DNA of 64,000 nt from Bin87 sp965219925 (GCA_965219925.1 OZ244795.1:1860001-1924000); one strand, 5' to 3'; positions 52,701-62,379 are shown, counted from the stretch's first letter. Notes: generated from the letters alone by a model not told the origin. Translations and numbers: made by a program.

Positions 52701-53555
52701 ATGCTGCTTACCATCGACATCGGCAACACTGCGGTTACCATCGGCGTGTTTCGGGATGGAACCGATGACACAACGGAAGCTAATGGCACCAGCCCGGTAG
52801 CCCGGTTGCTGACGACGCTGCGGGTGGCGACCGACTCCCGCCGGCTGGCCGATGAGTATGGGATTTTGCTGAAAACCCTGCTGGAGTTTCGAGGGATAGA
52901 CACGAACGACATCAGCGCGGGCTGCATCTGTTCGGTGGTGCCGCCCCTGACCGGGATGTTCGAGGACGTGTGCCAAAGCTTTTTCGGCGTGGCGCCCCTG
53001 GTGGTATCGACACGGATTGATCTGGGGATGCCGGTCAAGTACGACAACCCGCGAGACGTGGGGGCGGATCGAATCGTGGATGCGGTGGCGGCGGTGGAGC
53101 TGTACGGCGCTCCGGCGGTGATAGTTGACCTGGGGACGGCTACAGTGTTCGATGCGGTTTCGCGCGAGCGGGAGTATCTGGGCGGCGCGATTGCGCCGGG
53201 AATCAATCTGTCGGCGGACGCCCTGTATTACAATACTTCCCAGCTGCGGCGCGTGGAGCTGGTGGCCCCGGAATTGGCGGTGGGCCGTAACACGACGACG
53301 TCCCTGCAATCGGGAATCGTTTTGGGATATGCCGGGCTGGTTTCCACCATGGTGGAACGGTTTAAGGCCGAGATTGGCGCGGACGCCAAAGTTGTGGGTA
53401 CGGGCGGCCTGGTTACCGTGATCTCGGAGCATGTGTCGGTGTTTGATGATATCAACCAGGAATTAACGCTGGTGGGGCTGGACATCATCTACCGCAAGAA
53501 CATGCGCTCCGCCGGTTCGGGATCCGCCGCCGCCGGCGGCGTGATTGAGGATTAG
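52701..53555 (+). CDS. coaX: Type III pantothenate kinase
   Basis: 284 residues starting M-L-L-T-I-D-I-G-N-T-A-V-T-I-G-V-F, the ASKHA phosphate loop; G-A-D-R-I-V-D-A-V-A and V-I-V-D-L-G-T-A-T near 115-140 and G-G-A-I-A-P-G-I complete the CoaX signature. It phosphorylates pantothenate, the first step of coenzyme A synthesis. Three bases separate its stop from the next gene, coaBC, so they form a CoA operon. Confidence 0.95.
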   Translation: MLLTIDIGNTAVTIGVFRDGTDDTTEANGTSPVARLLTTLRVATDSRRLADEYGILLKTLLEFRGIDTNDISAGCICSVVPPLTGMFEDVCQSFFGVAPLVVSTRIDLGMPVKYDNPRDVGADRIVDAVAAVELYGAPAVIVDLGTATVFDAVSREREYLGGAIAPGINLSADALYYNTSQLRRVELVAPELAVGRNTTTSLQSGIVLGYAGLVSTMVERFKAEIGADAKVVGTGGLVTVISEHVSVFDDINQELTLVGLDIIYRKNMRSAGSGSAAAGGVIED

Positions 53556-53558
53556 GCG

Positions 53559-54761
53559 ATGGAATCTGCCCTTGACGGCAAAAACATTGTGCTGGGCGTT
53601 ACCGGGAGCATTGCTTGCTACAAGGCGCTGGACCTGGCGAGCAAACTGGTGCAGGCGGGGGCACGCGTCGAAACCATCCTGAGCTACGGCGCCACGCAGT
53701 TCGTGTCGCCGCTGGCGTTTCGCAGCCTGACGCATCGCAGTGTGGTTACGGATACGTTTGACGCCAATTCGGAGCACAGCGTGGAGCACGTGTCCCTGGC
53801 GCGTTGGGCCGATATTGTGGTGATCGCGCCGGCTACGGTTCACTGCATTGCCAAGCTGGCGGGTGGCTTGGCGGATGATCCGCTCACCACCACGGTCATT
53901 GCCACGGAAGCGCCGTTGCTGGTTGCCCCGGCGATGGACGCGAACATGTACGATCACCCGGCAACGCAGGAAAACGTGGGCCGGCTGCGAAGGCGCGGCG
54001 TTGCCATCGTGGGCCCGGCGCCGGGACGGTTGGCGTCGGGATTGATGGGCATGGGCCGGCTGGTGGAGCCGGCGACGCTGCTGGGCCACATAGCGGCGGA
54101 GTTGGGAAGAAACGGCGATCTGGCAGGGCGTCGGGTTGTGGTGAGCGCCGGCGGGACTCAGGAAGCCATTGATCCGGTGCGCGTCATCACCAATCATTCG
54201 TCGGGGCGCATGGGATACGCGGTGGCGGAGGCAGCGAGGGATCGGGGCGCTGATGTGGTGCTGGTGACTGCGCCCACTGCTCTGCCGGATCCGGCGGAGT
54301 TGCGGGTGGTGAACGTGCGGTCGGCTCAGGAAATGTGTGACGCTGTGCTGGCCGAAACGCCGCTTGCCGATGCTTTGATAATGGCCGCGGCGGTGGCGGA
54401 TTACCGTCCGGCGGTGGCCGCGGAGCAAAAGATCAAGAAGACAGCCGCGGACGAACTGACGATTGAGCTGGACAAGACCATCGACATACTGGCGACAGCC
54501 ACCGGTGATTTCGTGCGCGTCGGGTTTTCTGCCGAGAGCGAGAATCTGGAGGCTAATGCCGCCGACAAGGTGCGACGCAAGTCGCTGGACCTGATCGTGG
54601 CCAACGACATTACCGAGGAAGGCAGCGGGTTTGGAGTGGACACCAACCGCGTGGTGCTGATTGACCGGGAGATGCAGGTGGAGCGATTGCCGCTGATGAG
54701 CAAATACGCAGTGGGGCATCGCATTCTGGATCGCGTCGCTGCGTTGCTGGTGGCAGGGTAG
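53559..54761 (+). CDS. coaBC: Bifunctional phosphopantothenoylcysteine decarboxylase / phosphopantothenate-cysteine ligase
   Basis: 400 residues. The CoaC part (1-185) has G-V-T-G-S-I-A-C-Y-K-A, the flavin-binding P-A-M-D-A-N-M-Y/ H-P-A-T-Q-E-N block and A-S-G-L-M-G-M-G-R. The CoaB part (190-400) has V-S-A-G-G-T-Q-E-A-I-D-P-V-R, S-G-R-M-G-Y-A-V and M-A-A-A-V-A-D-Y-R-P. It couples cysteine to 4'-phosphopantothenate and decarboxylates the product. Directly downstream of coaX. Confidence 0.95.
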   Translation: MESALDGKNIVLGVTGSIACYKALDLASKLVQAGARVETILSYGATQFVSPLAFRSLTHRSVVTDTFDANSEHSVEHVSLARWADIVVIAPATVHCIAKLAGGLADDPLTTTVIATEAPLLVAPAMDANMYDHPATQENVGRLRRRGVAIVGPAPGRLASGLMGMGRLVEPATLLGHIAAELGRNGDLAGRRVVVSAGGTQEAIDPVRVITNHSSGRMGYAVAEAARDRGADVVLVTAPTALPDPAELRVVNVRSAQEMCDAVLAETPLADALIMAAAVADYRPAVAAEQKIKKTAADELTIELDKTIDILATATGDFVRVGFSAESENLEANAADKVRRKSLDLIVANDITEEGSGFGVDTNRVVLIDREMQVERLPLMSKYAVGHRILDRVAALLVAG

Positions 54762-54842
54762 CCTCGCCCGCTGCTTACGAATCCACTTCCGACGGCGGAT
54801 GAGCGCGAATCGGCGCAACCAAATAACGCAAGGGCACGGGAT

Positions 54843-55775
54843 ATGCGAATCGGCGTTTTCGTAGGGGCTTCTACCGCTGACCTGATGGGGTTGGACGAAT
54901 TGATCGGACGGATCAAGCAGGCGGAGGAAGATGGTTTCGACAGTTTCTGGATACCCCACATCTCGGCGCGGGGGTACGATGCCCTGACGGTGCTGGCGTT
55001 GGCCGGGATGCAAACCAGCCGGATCGAATTGAGCGTGGGCGTGGTTCCGACCTATCCGAGGCATCCGGTGGCGCTGGCCCAACAGGCGTTGACCACGGCG
55101 GCGGCGTCCGGCGGCCGGTTTGTGCTGGGCATCGGGCCGTCGCACCGTCCGGGTATTGAGGGTAGTTTCGGTTTGTCGTATGACCGACCGGCGCTGCACA
55201 TGCGCGAGTATCTGTCGGTAATGCGTCCATTGATGGAGGAGGGGAGAGTCCAGTTCTCGGGAGAGTTCTTCAACGTGAACGCCGAGCTGGACGTGCCCAA
55301 CCGTCCTCACTGCCCGGTGTTGATCTCGGCGCTGGCGCCCCGGATGCTGCGGCTGGCCGGGGAACGGGCTGACGGCACCATAACCTGGATGGCCGGCCCC
55401 AAAACCATCCGGGAACATATCGCGCCCCGTATCCGCAACGCCGCCGATGCCAACGGACGCCCCGCGCCGCGGGTCTGCGTGGGTCTGCCGGCCACGGTGT
55501 GCGACGACGAAGCGGCGGGCAGACGGCAGGCAGCGGAGGCCTACGGACGCTACGGCCAACTGGTGAATTACCGCCGGGTGCTGGACATTGAAGGGGTGGA
55601 AGGGCCGTCGGAGGTGGCGGTGGTGGGTAATGAGGATTCGTTGCGGCGGCAACTGGAGCAGTTTGCGGCTGGCGGGGCGACGGATTTTATGGCCAACATC
55701 TTTGCCTTGCCGGGTGATGGCGAATCGGATCGGCGGACTTATGCGGCGCTAAGGGATTTGGTGGGGCGGGTGTAG
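54843..55775 (+). CDS. LLM-class F420-dependent oxidoreductase
   Basis: 310 residues, a luciferase-like TIM barrel: M-R-I-G-V-F-V-G-A-S, F-D-S-F-W-I-P-H-I-S, G-V-V-P-T-Y-P-R-H-P, G-G-R-F-V-L-G-I-G-P-S-H, A-G-E-R-A-D-G-T-I-T-W-M. These fit the F420-type subgroup (5,10-methylene-tetrahydromethanopterin-reductase-like and related). It moves hydride between F420H2 and an unknown organic substrate. It follows coaBC by 81 bp on the same strand and may be cotranscribed. Confidence 0.88.
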   Translation: MRIGVFVGASTADLMGLDELIGRIKQAEEDGFDSFWIPHISARGYDALTVLALAGMQTSRIELSVGVVPTYPRHPVALAQQALTTAAASGGRFVLGIGPSHRPGIEGSFGLSYDRPALHMREYLSVMRPLMEEGRVQFSGEFFNVNAELDVPNRPHCPVLISALAPRMLRLAGERADGTITWMAGPKTIREHIAPRIRNAADANGRPAPRVCVGLPATVCDDEAAGRRQAAEAYGRYGQLVNYRRVLDIEGVEGPSEVAVVGNEDSLRRQLEQFAAGGATDFMANIFALPGDGESDRRTYAALRDLVGRV

Positions 55776-55874
55776 GGCGCTGAGTAACTAATTGCGGGCA
55801 CATATCTCTCGTCGTCCAGATTTGGCTTGAGTACAGCGTTCAAGCGAGTTACCGCCGAGCGACGACCAGACGGA

Positions 55875-56870
55875 TCAACTTCTGCTGACAATCTGCAGAT
55901 GCTGACCGAAATATCCAACTAACCAGCGTGATTCCTTATCACTCCAACACATATGTAACCGCAAGTTCCCCACTCGGACATGGGGTTGCATTTCCACAAT
56001 GCTATCGTCGTCGTCTCGAAAGCGCCGCTGGTCACCATACTGATTCATCGTCGCTTCGCTCTCTCCGCCCGTGAAATTGATACTCCGCTGATGCATCCAA
56101 TCCTCTTCAGACGCCCCGAGCTCTCTGGCGCGTCCTTCACCATCGATTCTGGATATCCAAATACAGTCCTTTGCCACCTGCTCGAACACTCGCACAAATT
56201 GCCAATCTTTAACCACTTCCACCACTTCAGCCACCGTTCTCACACGGGTCCGCGGGCCTTCGCCGCCTCCGACCACTGGCGTACTGTTACCCTCTGAGGA
56301 GCGGTTCTCACTGGACTGCAAACGCCATTCCAAAGCCCGTTTGTCACGCTGCAACTGCTCCAAAGCTTCCTTCAGGCCGTCATTATCATCCTGAAGCCGC
56401 TGATGTGCTTCTCGCCAGCGCCCTATTTCGTCCTCTTTCGCTGAAACCTCCTCGGCCCACTCGTCGTAGACTTGCCGATTCTCCCGGCTCAAGTCCGCCC
56501 GAATTCGTTCGCGGACCCGCCCCCTTACACGACTGAAGACTCGTAACGCGTCGCGGCCCTCCGGATAGTAAATTCGTTGCGCGCACTCATCGCGCAGCAA
56601 CTGTAAGAACACTTCGTACTCCAGGTCGGACACGTCCCAGAAACTCCATGACCGATGACGCCGTTCGTCATCATCAGCGGCAAGGCGGGGAGAATAGACA
56701 CGCACCTGCCCGTCGTAACACAACAGTCTCCACGAGTACCAACCGAGCATCCAAGCAACCTCGTCAGTACAACAGGCCACCTCCGCCAACCCTATCAGGT
56801 CACGCTGAAGTGTGTCGCTATCCAACGGTATCCTTCCATCACGCTTCTCCGATATTATGACTACCGGCAA
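55875..56870 (-). CDS. Hypothetical protein with central coiled coil
   Basis: 331 residues. An N-terminal globular part rich in Trp/Leu (D-E-V-A-W-M-L-G-W-Y-S-W-R-L-L; R-S-W-S-F-W-D-V-S-D-L-E-Y), a long coiled coil at about 115-195 (R-W-R-E-A-H-Q-R-L-Q-D-D-N-D-G-L-K-E-A), a Ser/Gly linker, then a C-terminal domain with alternating strands and Trp (W-Q-F-V-R-V-F-E-Q-V; H-M-C-W-S-D-K-E-S-R-W). No family was recognised. It follows a decayed gene on the same strand, together possibly a small horizontally acquired unit inside the backbone. Confidence 0.65.
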   Translation of the reverse strand: MPVVIISEKRDGRIPLDSDTLQRDLIGLAEVACCTDEVAWMLGWYSWRLLCYDGQVRVYSPRLAADDDERRHRSWSFWDVSDLEYEVFLQLLRDECAQRIYYPEGRDALRVFSRVRGRVRERIRADLSRENRQVYDEWAEEVSAKEDEIGRWREAHQRLQDDNDGLKEALEQLQRDKRALEWRLQSSENRSSEGNSTPVVGGGEGPRTRVRTVAEVVEVVKDWQFVRVFEQVAKDCIWISRIDGEGRARELGASEEDWMHQRSINFTGGESEATMNQYGDQRRFRDDDDSIVEMQPHVRVGNLRLHMCWSDKESRWLVGYFGQHLQIVSRS

Positions 56871-56894
56871 ACACCGCTCTGGCGAAGAAAGACG

Positions 56895-57385
56895 TTACCA
56901 GAAAGACGCGACCTGATCTGTCCGTACCTGATCGGCCTGCGGCGATAGATTGGTACCCAACATCGTGCACCGATAACGAGACAGCAGGGTGTCCATCACA
57001 TTCCGAACTTCGTCGTCAAAATCTCCAGCCACACGATCCCCCACCCTCACCTCAACATCGGCCTGAACCGAATCACCTTCGGTCGCCAACCGGAACCCCA
57101 AGTACCGCCGGTAATCAATGCCGCTATCATCGTCCATGTGCCACCGCAACCAGAAGTAGCCCTGTTCTCCCTCAGAACCGCCACTGAGGCGCAACAGGGC
57201 ACCATTGCCTTCCCACGTCCGGCCGCTTGGGGCATCCCAGGATCGTCCAGAATATCCGGGTACTCAGGAAGCGACTAGTGCACCCACGTCCGGAGCACTT
57301 CCTCCGCATCACGCATCAGAGACAGCCCGATAAGGGCCTCGCTGTCGGACCTTATGTCGAACAACGTTCGGTAGTACGACAGCAT
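56895..57385 (-). pseudogene. Probably decayed gene upstream of the coiled-coil protein gene
   Basis: A 36-codon frame begins at ATG 57385 (AAGGA 14 bases before; M-L-S-Y-Y-R-T-L-F-D-I-R-S-D) and stops at 57275. A second frame, without a credible start, then reads S-W-D-A-P-S-G-R-T-W-E-G-N, G-Y-F-W-L-R-W-H-M-D-D-D and on to 56895. One stop and one frameshift between them would restore a single product of about 155 residues. The two could instead be separate short genes; family not recognised. Confidence 0.35.
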
Positions 57386-57478
57386 ATCACTCAACCGTCC
57401 TTTCGAAAGTCACCCTTACAGTAGCGGCACCTCGGACTTTATCCCAGTTATTCTTGCTGTTCCAAGATTCATTGAATA

Positions 57479-58345
57479 CTAGCTCACTGCTTCCTTGAAC
57501 CGCCGTATCGCCTCGATGTGCTGGTCGGGGCCTTTTAGGCCGGCGCGCATGGTGTTGATGGAGAGGTGGGTTGCGCCGGCTTCATCCCAGGCGGCGCCGA
57601 GGCGATTCCAGTCGTCGGGGTTGTTGCTGTCCATCAGGGCGACGCGGCCTTCGATGCCAACGTCGGCGGGGTTGCGTCCGTAGCCTTTCGCCAGCTCGCG
57701 CATCTCGGCGATACGTTCCTGACCGGCGCCGTCGGGCTGGAACTGGGGGAACCAGCCGTCGCCCATGCGGGCGATGCGGCGAACCACCTGGGGCGCGCCG
57801 CCGCCGAACCAGACCGGGATGGGTTGCTGGACGGGGCGTGGGTTGATACCGGCATGGGTGATTTTGTGGTAGCGGCCTTCGTAGTTGACCACTTCCTGGG
57901 TCCAGAGCATCCGCAGAACCTCGATCTGCTCGGCGGAACGGCGGCCGCGGTTGTCCCAATTCTCGCCGAGGGCCTCGTATTCCACGTAGTTCCAACCGAC
58001 GCCGATGCCCAACCGCAGGCGACCGCCGGTGAGGATATCTACCTCGGCGGTTTGCTTGGCGACCAGGGCGGTTTGCCGTTGGGGAAGGATGATGATTCCG
58101 GTGCACATTTCGATTTTCTCGGTGACCGCCGCCAGGTAGCCAAACATGACGAATGGCTCGTGGAAGGTGTCGGCGCTGCTATAGGGTCGGTCCCAGGGGG
58201 CGTGTTTGGCGGCGTCAGCGCCCAGCACGTGGTCGAATACCAGCAGATGTTCGTATCCCAGAGCCTCGGCGGCCTGGGCAAAGTCCTTGACGGCGGCCGG
58301 GTCGGCGCCGATTTCGGTCTGGGGGAAGATTGCTCCTAGTTGCAT
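57479..58345 (-). CDS. LLM-class F420-dependent oxidoreductase
   Basis: 288 residues from ATG 58345 after AAGGAG; the frame runs open to 58480 through a repeat. The barrel carries L-G-Y-E-H-L-L-V-F-D-H-V-L-G, E-I/M-C-T-G-I-I-I-L-P-Q-R-Q, G-G-R-L-R-L-G-I-G-V-G-W-N, P-V-W-F-G-G-G-A-P-Q and M-G-D-G-W-F-P, classic LLM-family F420 marks. Its product would be reduced F420 chemistry on an unknown substrate. It is not related closely to the gene at 54843 and lies on the opposite strand. Confidence 0.88.
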   Translation of the reverse strand: MQLGAIFPQTEIGADPAAVKDFAQAAEALGYEHLLVFDHVLGADAAKHAPWDRPYSSADTFHEPFVMFGYLAAVTEKIEMCTGIIILPQRQTALVAKQTAEVDILTGGRLRLGIGVGWNYVEYEALGENWDNRGRRSAEQIEVLRMLWTQEVVNYEGRYHKITHAGINPRPVQQPIPVWFGGGAPQVVRRIARMGDGWFPQFQPDGAGQERIAEMRELAKGYGRNPADVGIEGRVALMDSNNPDDWNRLGAAWDEAGATHLSINTMRAGLKGPDQHIEAIRRFKEAVS

Positions 58346-58439
58346 GGCGGTGTCTCCTTGCCAGGATGGGTGAATTGCGATGGTTATGCCGCCAGTATCG
58401 ACGGAGCGGAGTGGGGCGTCAACCCTGAGGCCACGGCTC

Positions 58440-58735
58440 TCGCGTACCCACTTTGCCAAATCAAACCAGCCGACTGTCATTGCGAGGAGTGCAGCCGCTC
58501 ATGGTGAGCTTGTCGAACCATCGTTGACCGTCCTGCGACAGGCTCAGGACGAGCGGGTGGTTAATTTCCACAACTTTGGAGAGACCCTGATGAGGAGGCC
58601 AGGGTCTTTCGATTCTCCCTCTCCCCTTGTGGGAGAGGGCTGGGGTGAGGGGTATAGTCTGCCGCAGGATAGTTCCCTATCTCACACCTTCACCCTCACC
58701 CTAACCCTCTCCCATCAAGGGAGAGGGGATTTCTT
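58440..58735. repeat. Intergenic repeats: inverted copy plus long GGGAGAGGG palindrome
   Basis: 58440-58560 is an inverted copy of the dispersed repeat (CGTACCCACTTTGCCAAATC, then TGTCATTGCGAGGAG). From 58616 to 58735, CCCTCTCCCCTTGTGGGAGA with GGGCTGGGGTGAGGG faces CCCTCACCCTAACCCTCTCC and CATCAAGGGAGAGGGG, a long inverted repeat around 50 bases. No gene in 58346-58816. Confidence 0.75.
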
Positions 58736-58816
58736 GTAAAACCGAAAGGCCCTGATGAGGAGGCCACGGCGGTTGATGGCGCAACTTGACCTTTGGTAAT
58801 ATGGATGGGCGTTCGC

Positions 58817-58890
58817 TGGGGATTAGTCTAGTGGTAAGACGCCTGACTCTGGATCAGGTATCACAGGTTCGAATCCTGTATCCCCAGCCA
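58817..58890 (+). tRNA. tRNA-Gln (anticodon CTG)
   Basis: A 74-nt cloverleaf: acceptor stem TGGGGAT / ATCCCCA, D-arm with AGTCTAGTGGTAAGAC, anticodon stem-loop CCTGA-CTCTGGA-TCAGG with CTG at positions 34-36, T-arm GGTTCGAATCC, and an encoded GCCA end. Everything needed is present, so it should be functional. Confidence 0.95.
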
Positions 58891-59117
58891 TTTTCGTGCC
58901 CAGGGTTCTGGCACGCGATGCGACATGAATTGGTCGTCCCATCCGAATGATTGCCAATTTGGCGTCAGGGAGTGGTGGCCGCGACACGACTGAGTGAAGC
59001 GGGTTAGAGGATTTCCGATGCTGCGGGGTTGAAAGCAAGGCCCATCGACGATCTGTGACGCCCAGCCGGACTCGCCGTGGTAGTATCTGTTGACTCAACG
59101 CTACCGAGGAGGATGCC

Positions 59118-60134
59118 ATGGCGCTGAAAGGCGAAGATTGGCTGGCCAAAACCCCCGAAGAAACGCTGGAACCGGAAATCCCGATTTGTGATCCCCACCA
59201 CCATTTTTGGGTTGCCCGTCCCGAGCCTGCTGCCTACCAACGATATCTGTTGCCGGAACTGACTGCTGACGTGGGCAGTGGGCACAATGTGCGTTCGACG
59301 GTGTTCATAGAGGTGAGGTGCGAATATCGTGAGGGCGGACCCGAAGAGATGAGGCCCGTGGGGGAGGTGGAGTACATTGAGACCATCGCTTCGGAAAGCG
59401 CGACCGGCAGCCACGGCCCCACCAAAGCCGCCGCCGCCATCATTGGGTACGCAGACCTGAAATTGGGAGAGCAGGTGCGGCCGGTGCTGGAAGCGATGCG
59501 GGAGGCAAGCCCGAACCGCTTTCGGGGAGTGCGGCACGCAACCGGCTGGGACGAAAGCCCAGAGCTGGCCAACCGGGATATTCGGGGAGCTTTGTCCACC
59601 GAAGGTTATCGGGCCGGGGCTAAAGTTCTGGCGGAAATGGGGTTGGCGCTAGAGAACTCGCTGTACTTTCATCAACTGTCTGAGTTAGCGGATTTCGCCC
59701 GGGCGGCGCCGGATCTCACCATTGTGCTGAACCACATCGGTGGCCTGGTGCGTATCGGTCCCTACGCCAACCGGGACGACGAAGTTCTTCCAGCGTGGCG
59801 GCAAGGGGTTGAGGAAGCCGCCCAGTGCCCCAACATAGTCATGAAGTTGGGTGGTGTGGGTCAGTTGCGTTACGGATACTATTGGCACGACCGGGAAACT
59901 CCCATCGGCTCGGAAGAACTAGCCGGGACCCTGGGGCCGCTCATGGAGCACTGTATCCAGCAGTTTGGGCCAGACCGGTGCATGTTCGAGAGCAACTTCC
60001 CGGTGGACAAGCCATCGTATTCCTACAACGTGCTGTATAATGCCTTCAAGCGTCTTTCCAGTGGTTATTCGGCCGGGGAACGCGCCGCCCTGTTCCACGA
60101 CACCGCAGCGCGCGTGTACAACATCAACGATTGA
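59118..60134 (+). CDS. Amidohydrolase family 2 protein
   Basis: 338 residues, with GAGGAGG before the ATG. The metal motif I-C-D-P-H-H-H-F-W-V (about 23-32) and later H-I-G-G and E-S-N-F-P-V-D (about 285-305) are typical of the PF04909-type amidohydrolases, which act on lactones or decarboxylate aromatic acids (2-pyrone-4,6-dicarboxylate lactonase, ACMS decarboxylase relatives). The exact substrate is unknown. It stands next to the tRNA gene and is monocistronic. Confidence 0.9.
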   Translation: MALKGEDWLAKTPEETLEPEIPICDPHHHFWVARPEPAAYQRYLLPELTADVGSGHNVRSTVFIEVRCEYREGGPEEMRPVGEVEYIETIASESATGSHGPTKAAAAIIGYADLKLGEQVRPVLEAMREASPNRFRGVRHATGWDESPELANRDIRGALSTEGYRAGAKVLAEMGLALENSLYFHQLSELADFARAAPDLTIVLNHIGGLVRIGPYANRDDEVLPAWRQGVEEAAQCPNIVMKLGGVGQLRYGYYWHDRETPIGSEELAGTLGPLMEHCIQQFGPDRCMFESNFPVDKPSYSYNVLYNAFKRLSSGYSAGERAALFHDTAARVYNIND

Positions 60135-60239
60135 TGCCGACGATTCCGGAACTGTGTGGGGCTATTCCGGGGCGTGGTTTCGGGAGGGAACCGGATGGGC
60201 AGGCGGGCACCTGAAATCTTACACCATCGGGCGACCGAA

Positions 60240-60995
60240 CTATTGCAGTTTTCCAGCGGCCCGCAGCTGTCGGCGCACCCGCCGGATGCCGCCGAATTTG
60301 AGGCGCAGCAGGCCCTTCACGTCCTCCCAGGCGGTTCGGATGATACGGACGCGGGAATCGGGGTCGTCGGTCCATTGGACGGGCAGTTCGCAAATCCGAT
60401 AGCCGCATTTTTGGGCCAGGATCAGCAGTTCTGAGTCGAAGAACCAACCGTTGTCGTTGACGAGAGGCACGAGGTCATCGGCGACCTGGCGGCTGACTGC
60501 CTTGAACCCGCACTGGGCATCCCGAAAAGACGTGAAGAACATGGAACGGAACAGGAAGCTGTAACCGCGGGACGTTATTTCGCGTTTGGCGGTGCGCCCG
60601 ACGACTCGAGAATCGGACAGGAGGCGGGAGCCGATGGCGATGTGGAACCGGTGGTCGGTGATGGCGGCTATCAGGGGAGGCAGGTGGGTCGGGTCGGTGG
60701 ACAGGTCAACGTCCATGTAGGCCACCACGTCGGCAACGCTTTCGGTCCAGGCCCGGCGGAGCGCCCGGCCCCGACCGCGCTGTTCCAGTCGAACGGGTCG
60801 GACGCGGGAAAATTCTTCGGAGAGGGCGGTTGCGATTTCCAGGGTGGCGTCGGTGGAGCCGTTGTCGGCGATAATGATGTGCCAGTTACAATGAGCCAAC
60901 TCGGTTGACATAAACTGGTGCAATCGACGTATGCTGACGGGGAGGGTTCGCTCTTCGTTCAGGCACGGGATGACAACGTCGACGCTGTGAGTCAT
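60240..60995 (-). CDS. Family 2 glycosyltransferase (dolichyl-phosphate sugar synthase-like)
   Basis: 251 residues. N-terminal V-D-V-V-I-P-C-L-N-E-E-R-T-L, A-D-N-G-S-T-D-A-T, the metal-binding D-V-D-L-S-T-D and F-R-D-A-Q-C-G-F-K-A are the GT-A fold motifs of DPM1/DolP-glucosyltransferase-like enzymes; L-P-V-Q-W-T-D-D-P-D-S-R-V near the end matches too. It transfers a sugar from a nucleotide donor to a polyprenyl phosphate. There is no C-terminal membrane helix, so the acceptor enzyme must come from elsewhere. Confidence 0.9.
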   Translation of the reverse strand: MTHSVDVVIPCLNEERTLPVSIRRLHQFMSTELAHCNWHIIIADNGSTDATLEIATALSEEFSRVRPVRLEQRGRGRALRRAWTESVADVVAYMDVDLSTDPTHLPPLIAAITDHRFHIAIGSRLLSDSRVVGRTAKREITSRGYSFLFRSMFFTSFRDAQCGFKAVSRQVADDLVPLVNDNGWFFDSELLILAQKCGYRICELPVQWTDDPDSRVRIIRTAWEDVKGLLRLKFGGIRRVRRQLRAAGKLQ

Positions 60996-61146
60996 GGGGG
61001 CATATTATATCAGCGCAATCAGGGACCGCCGCCGCCGCTGTAGGTGAGGTTCGATTGAGGAGATGGTGTTGGGGTGTGGCCGGGGCAGAATTGGGCGTGA
61101 AATGACTGCTTTGGGCATCCATTCCTCACGCATAGCCGCTTTGGTC

Positions 61147-61345
61147 TGTCATTGCGAGCGCAGCGTGGCAATCTCGTTGCTGTAGCAATGGTGGTTCGCC
61201 GACGTGTGTTCAACCTCAACGAGATTGCCACGTGGTTCGACAGGCTTACCATGAGGGGCTGCGCTCCTCGCAATGACGGGTGGAGGTGGGCATTGTTCTC
61301 ACTGACAGTAGGCCAGTTTGGTTTGACAAAGTAGGTACGCATGAG
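61147..61345. repeat. Full-length dispersed intergenic repeat
   Basis: Matches 49754-49932: GTGGCAATCTCGTTGC, GCCGACGTGTGTTCAACCTC, ATTGCCACGTGGTTCGACAG, GACAGTAGGCCAGTTTGGTT. It fills most of the 60996-61422 gap, which has no gene. Confidence 0.85.
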
Positions 61346-61422
61346 GCGGGCAATAATATTGATAAAACCCATATTTTTGGCAGTATTTCGTCAGATCATA
61401 CCTTTGTTGCTGAGGAAAGTGG

Positions 61423-62190
61423 GTGTATTGCCTTGTCCAACGACCGAAAGCCAGCCGCCAATGTTTTCGGAGGCATTCCGCCGCAGGGAAGTCCTGGTCA
61501 TTGCCGGTCCTGGCGCTGCTGGCCCTGGCGGCTGCCCTGCTCCGGCTGGCGCCCGTTGACCCGGTCCACGCCCAGGACGACTCCGTCCCGGCTGGAATCA
61601 CGGCCGGCCCCGCTATCATCAGCATCCCCGAAAGCGGCGACGCCTATGGCCGCCGTGAGGTGGTCAGCGTTGCCTTTACCTTCAGCCAGCCGGTGACCGT
61701 TACCGGCAAGCCGCGCCTGCGTCTCGCCATCGGCAGCAAGAAGCGGTGGGCCAAATACGACCACTCCGACCAGGACGGCGCCCAGCTTATCTTCGCCTAC
61801 GTCGTCAAGCCCAAAGACATGGACGACGACGGCATCAGCATCGGAAAGAACAAGCTGGACCTGAACGGCGGGACCATCTCGGACGGCGACGGCAACCGCG
61901 CCCGGCTCAGGCGCTCGGCCCTGCCCGACCAGGCGGGCCAAAAGGTGGACGGCATCAAGGTGAACGGCAAGGACGGCCAGCGGCAGACGCAGGCCGCGCC
62001 CGCAAAGCCGATGGACTTGTGGTCAACCAGGGGCGACCAGAGCGTCACGCTCATGTGGTGCGCCCCCGACTCAGAACACGACAACCCCACCATCACCAAG
62101 TACAGGTTCGTTATCGCCGCGTTGTCTACTGACACGTATCATACCAGCGAGTTTTTGGACACCGTCACCGCCACCCCGACCGCCGAGTGA
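61423..62190 (+). CDS. Secreted protein with SwmB/Fn3-like domains, C-terminally short
   Basis: 255 residues, GTG start without a clear ribosome-binding site. The signal peptide L-P-V-L-A-L-L-A-L-A-A-A-L-L ends at V-H-A-Q. Residues about 55-175 form a domain repeated in many surface proteins (V-A-F-T-F-S-Q-P-V-T-V-T-G-K-P-R-L; D-D-D-G-I-S-I-G-K-N-K-L-D-L-N-G-G). An Fn3 start follows (S-V-T-L-M-W-C-A-P-D) and stops after about 50 residues, shorter than a full domain, so the gene may be truncated at its 3' end. No terminator follows immediately. Confidence 0.6.
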   Translation: MYCLVQRPKASRQCFRRHSAAGKSWSLPVLALLALAAALLRLAPVDPVHAQDDSVPAGITAGPAIISIPESGDAYGRREVVSVAFTFSQPVTVTGKPRLRLAIGSKKRWAKYDHSDQDGAQLIFAYVVKPKDMDDDGISIGKNKLDLNGGTISDGDGNRARLRRSALPDQAGQKVDGIKVNGKDGQRQTQAAPAKPMDLWSTRGDQSVTLMWCAPDSEHDNPTITKYRFVIAALSTDTYHTSEFLDTVTATPTAE

Positions 62191-62379
62191 ACGCGCCGCC
62201 AAAATGGCATCAAAGCCAAACGCAAAAAGGCCGGTTGTTGGCACTTCGATTACCTGCTCAATGTCCTGTCACAATGAAATGCGATTGCTCTGCTGAACGA
62301 GCAGGGCTATCGCATATGAAATTACGGCCACGTCACCCCGGCGGAAGACGAGGGCTTTATCGATCGCTAATGCTGGGGT

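Noticed and set aside
53463..55652. Long minus-strand frame (about 729 codons) opposite coaBC
   Set aside because: Shadow of coaBC and the LLM gene; its composition (many His, Arg, Gln) is not protein-like and it lacks motifs.
58817..58890. tRNA-Gln as the attachment site of an integrated element
   Set aside because: No integrase gene or repeated 3' end of the tRNA was seen nearby, and the island lies about 18 kb away.
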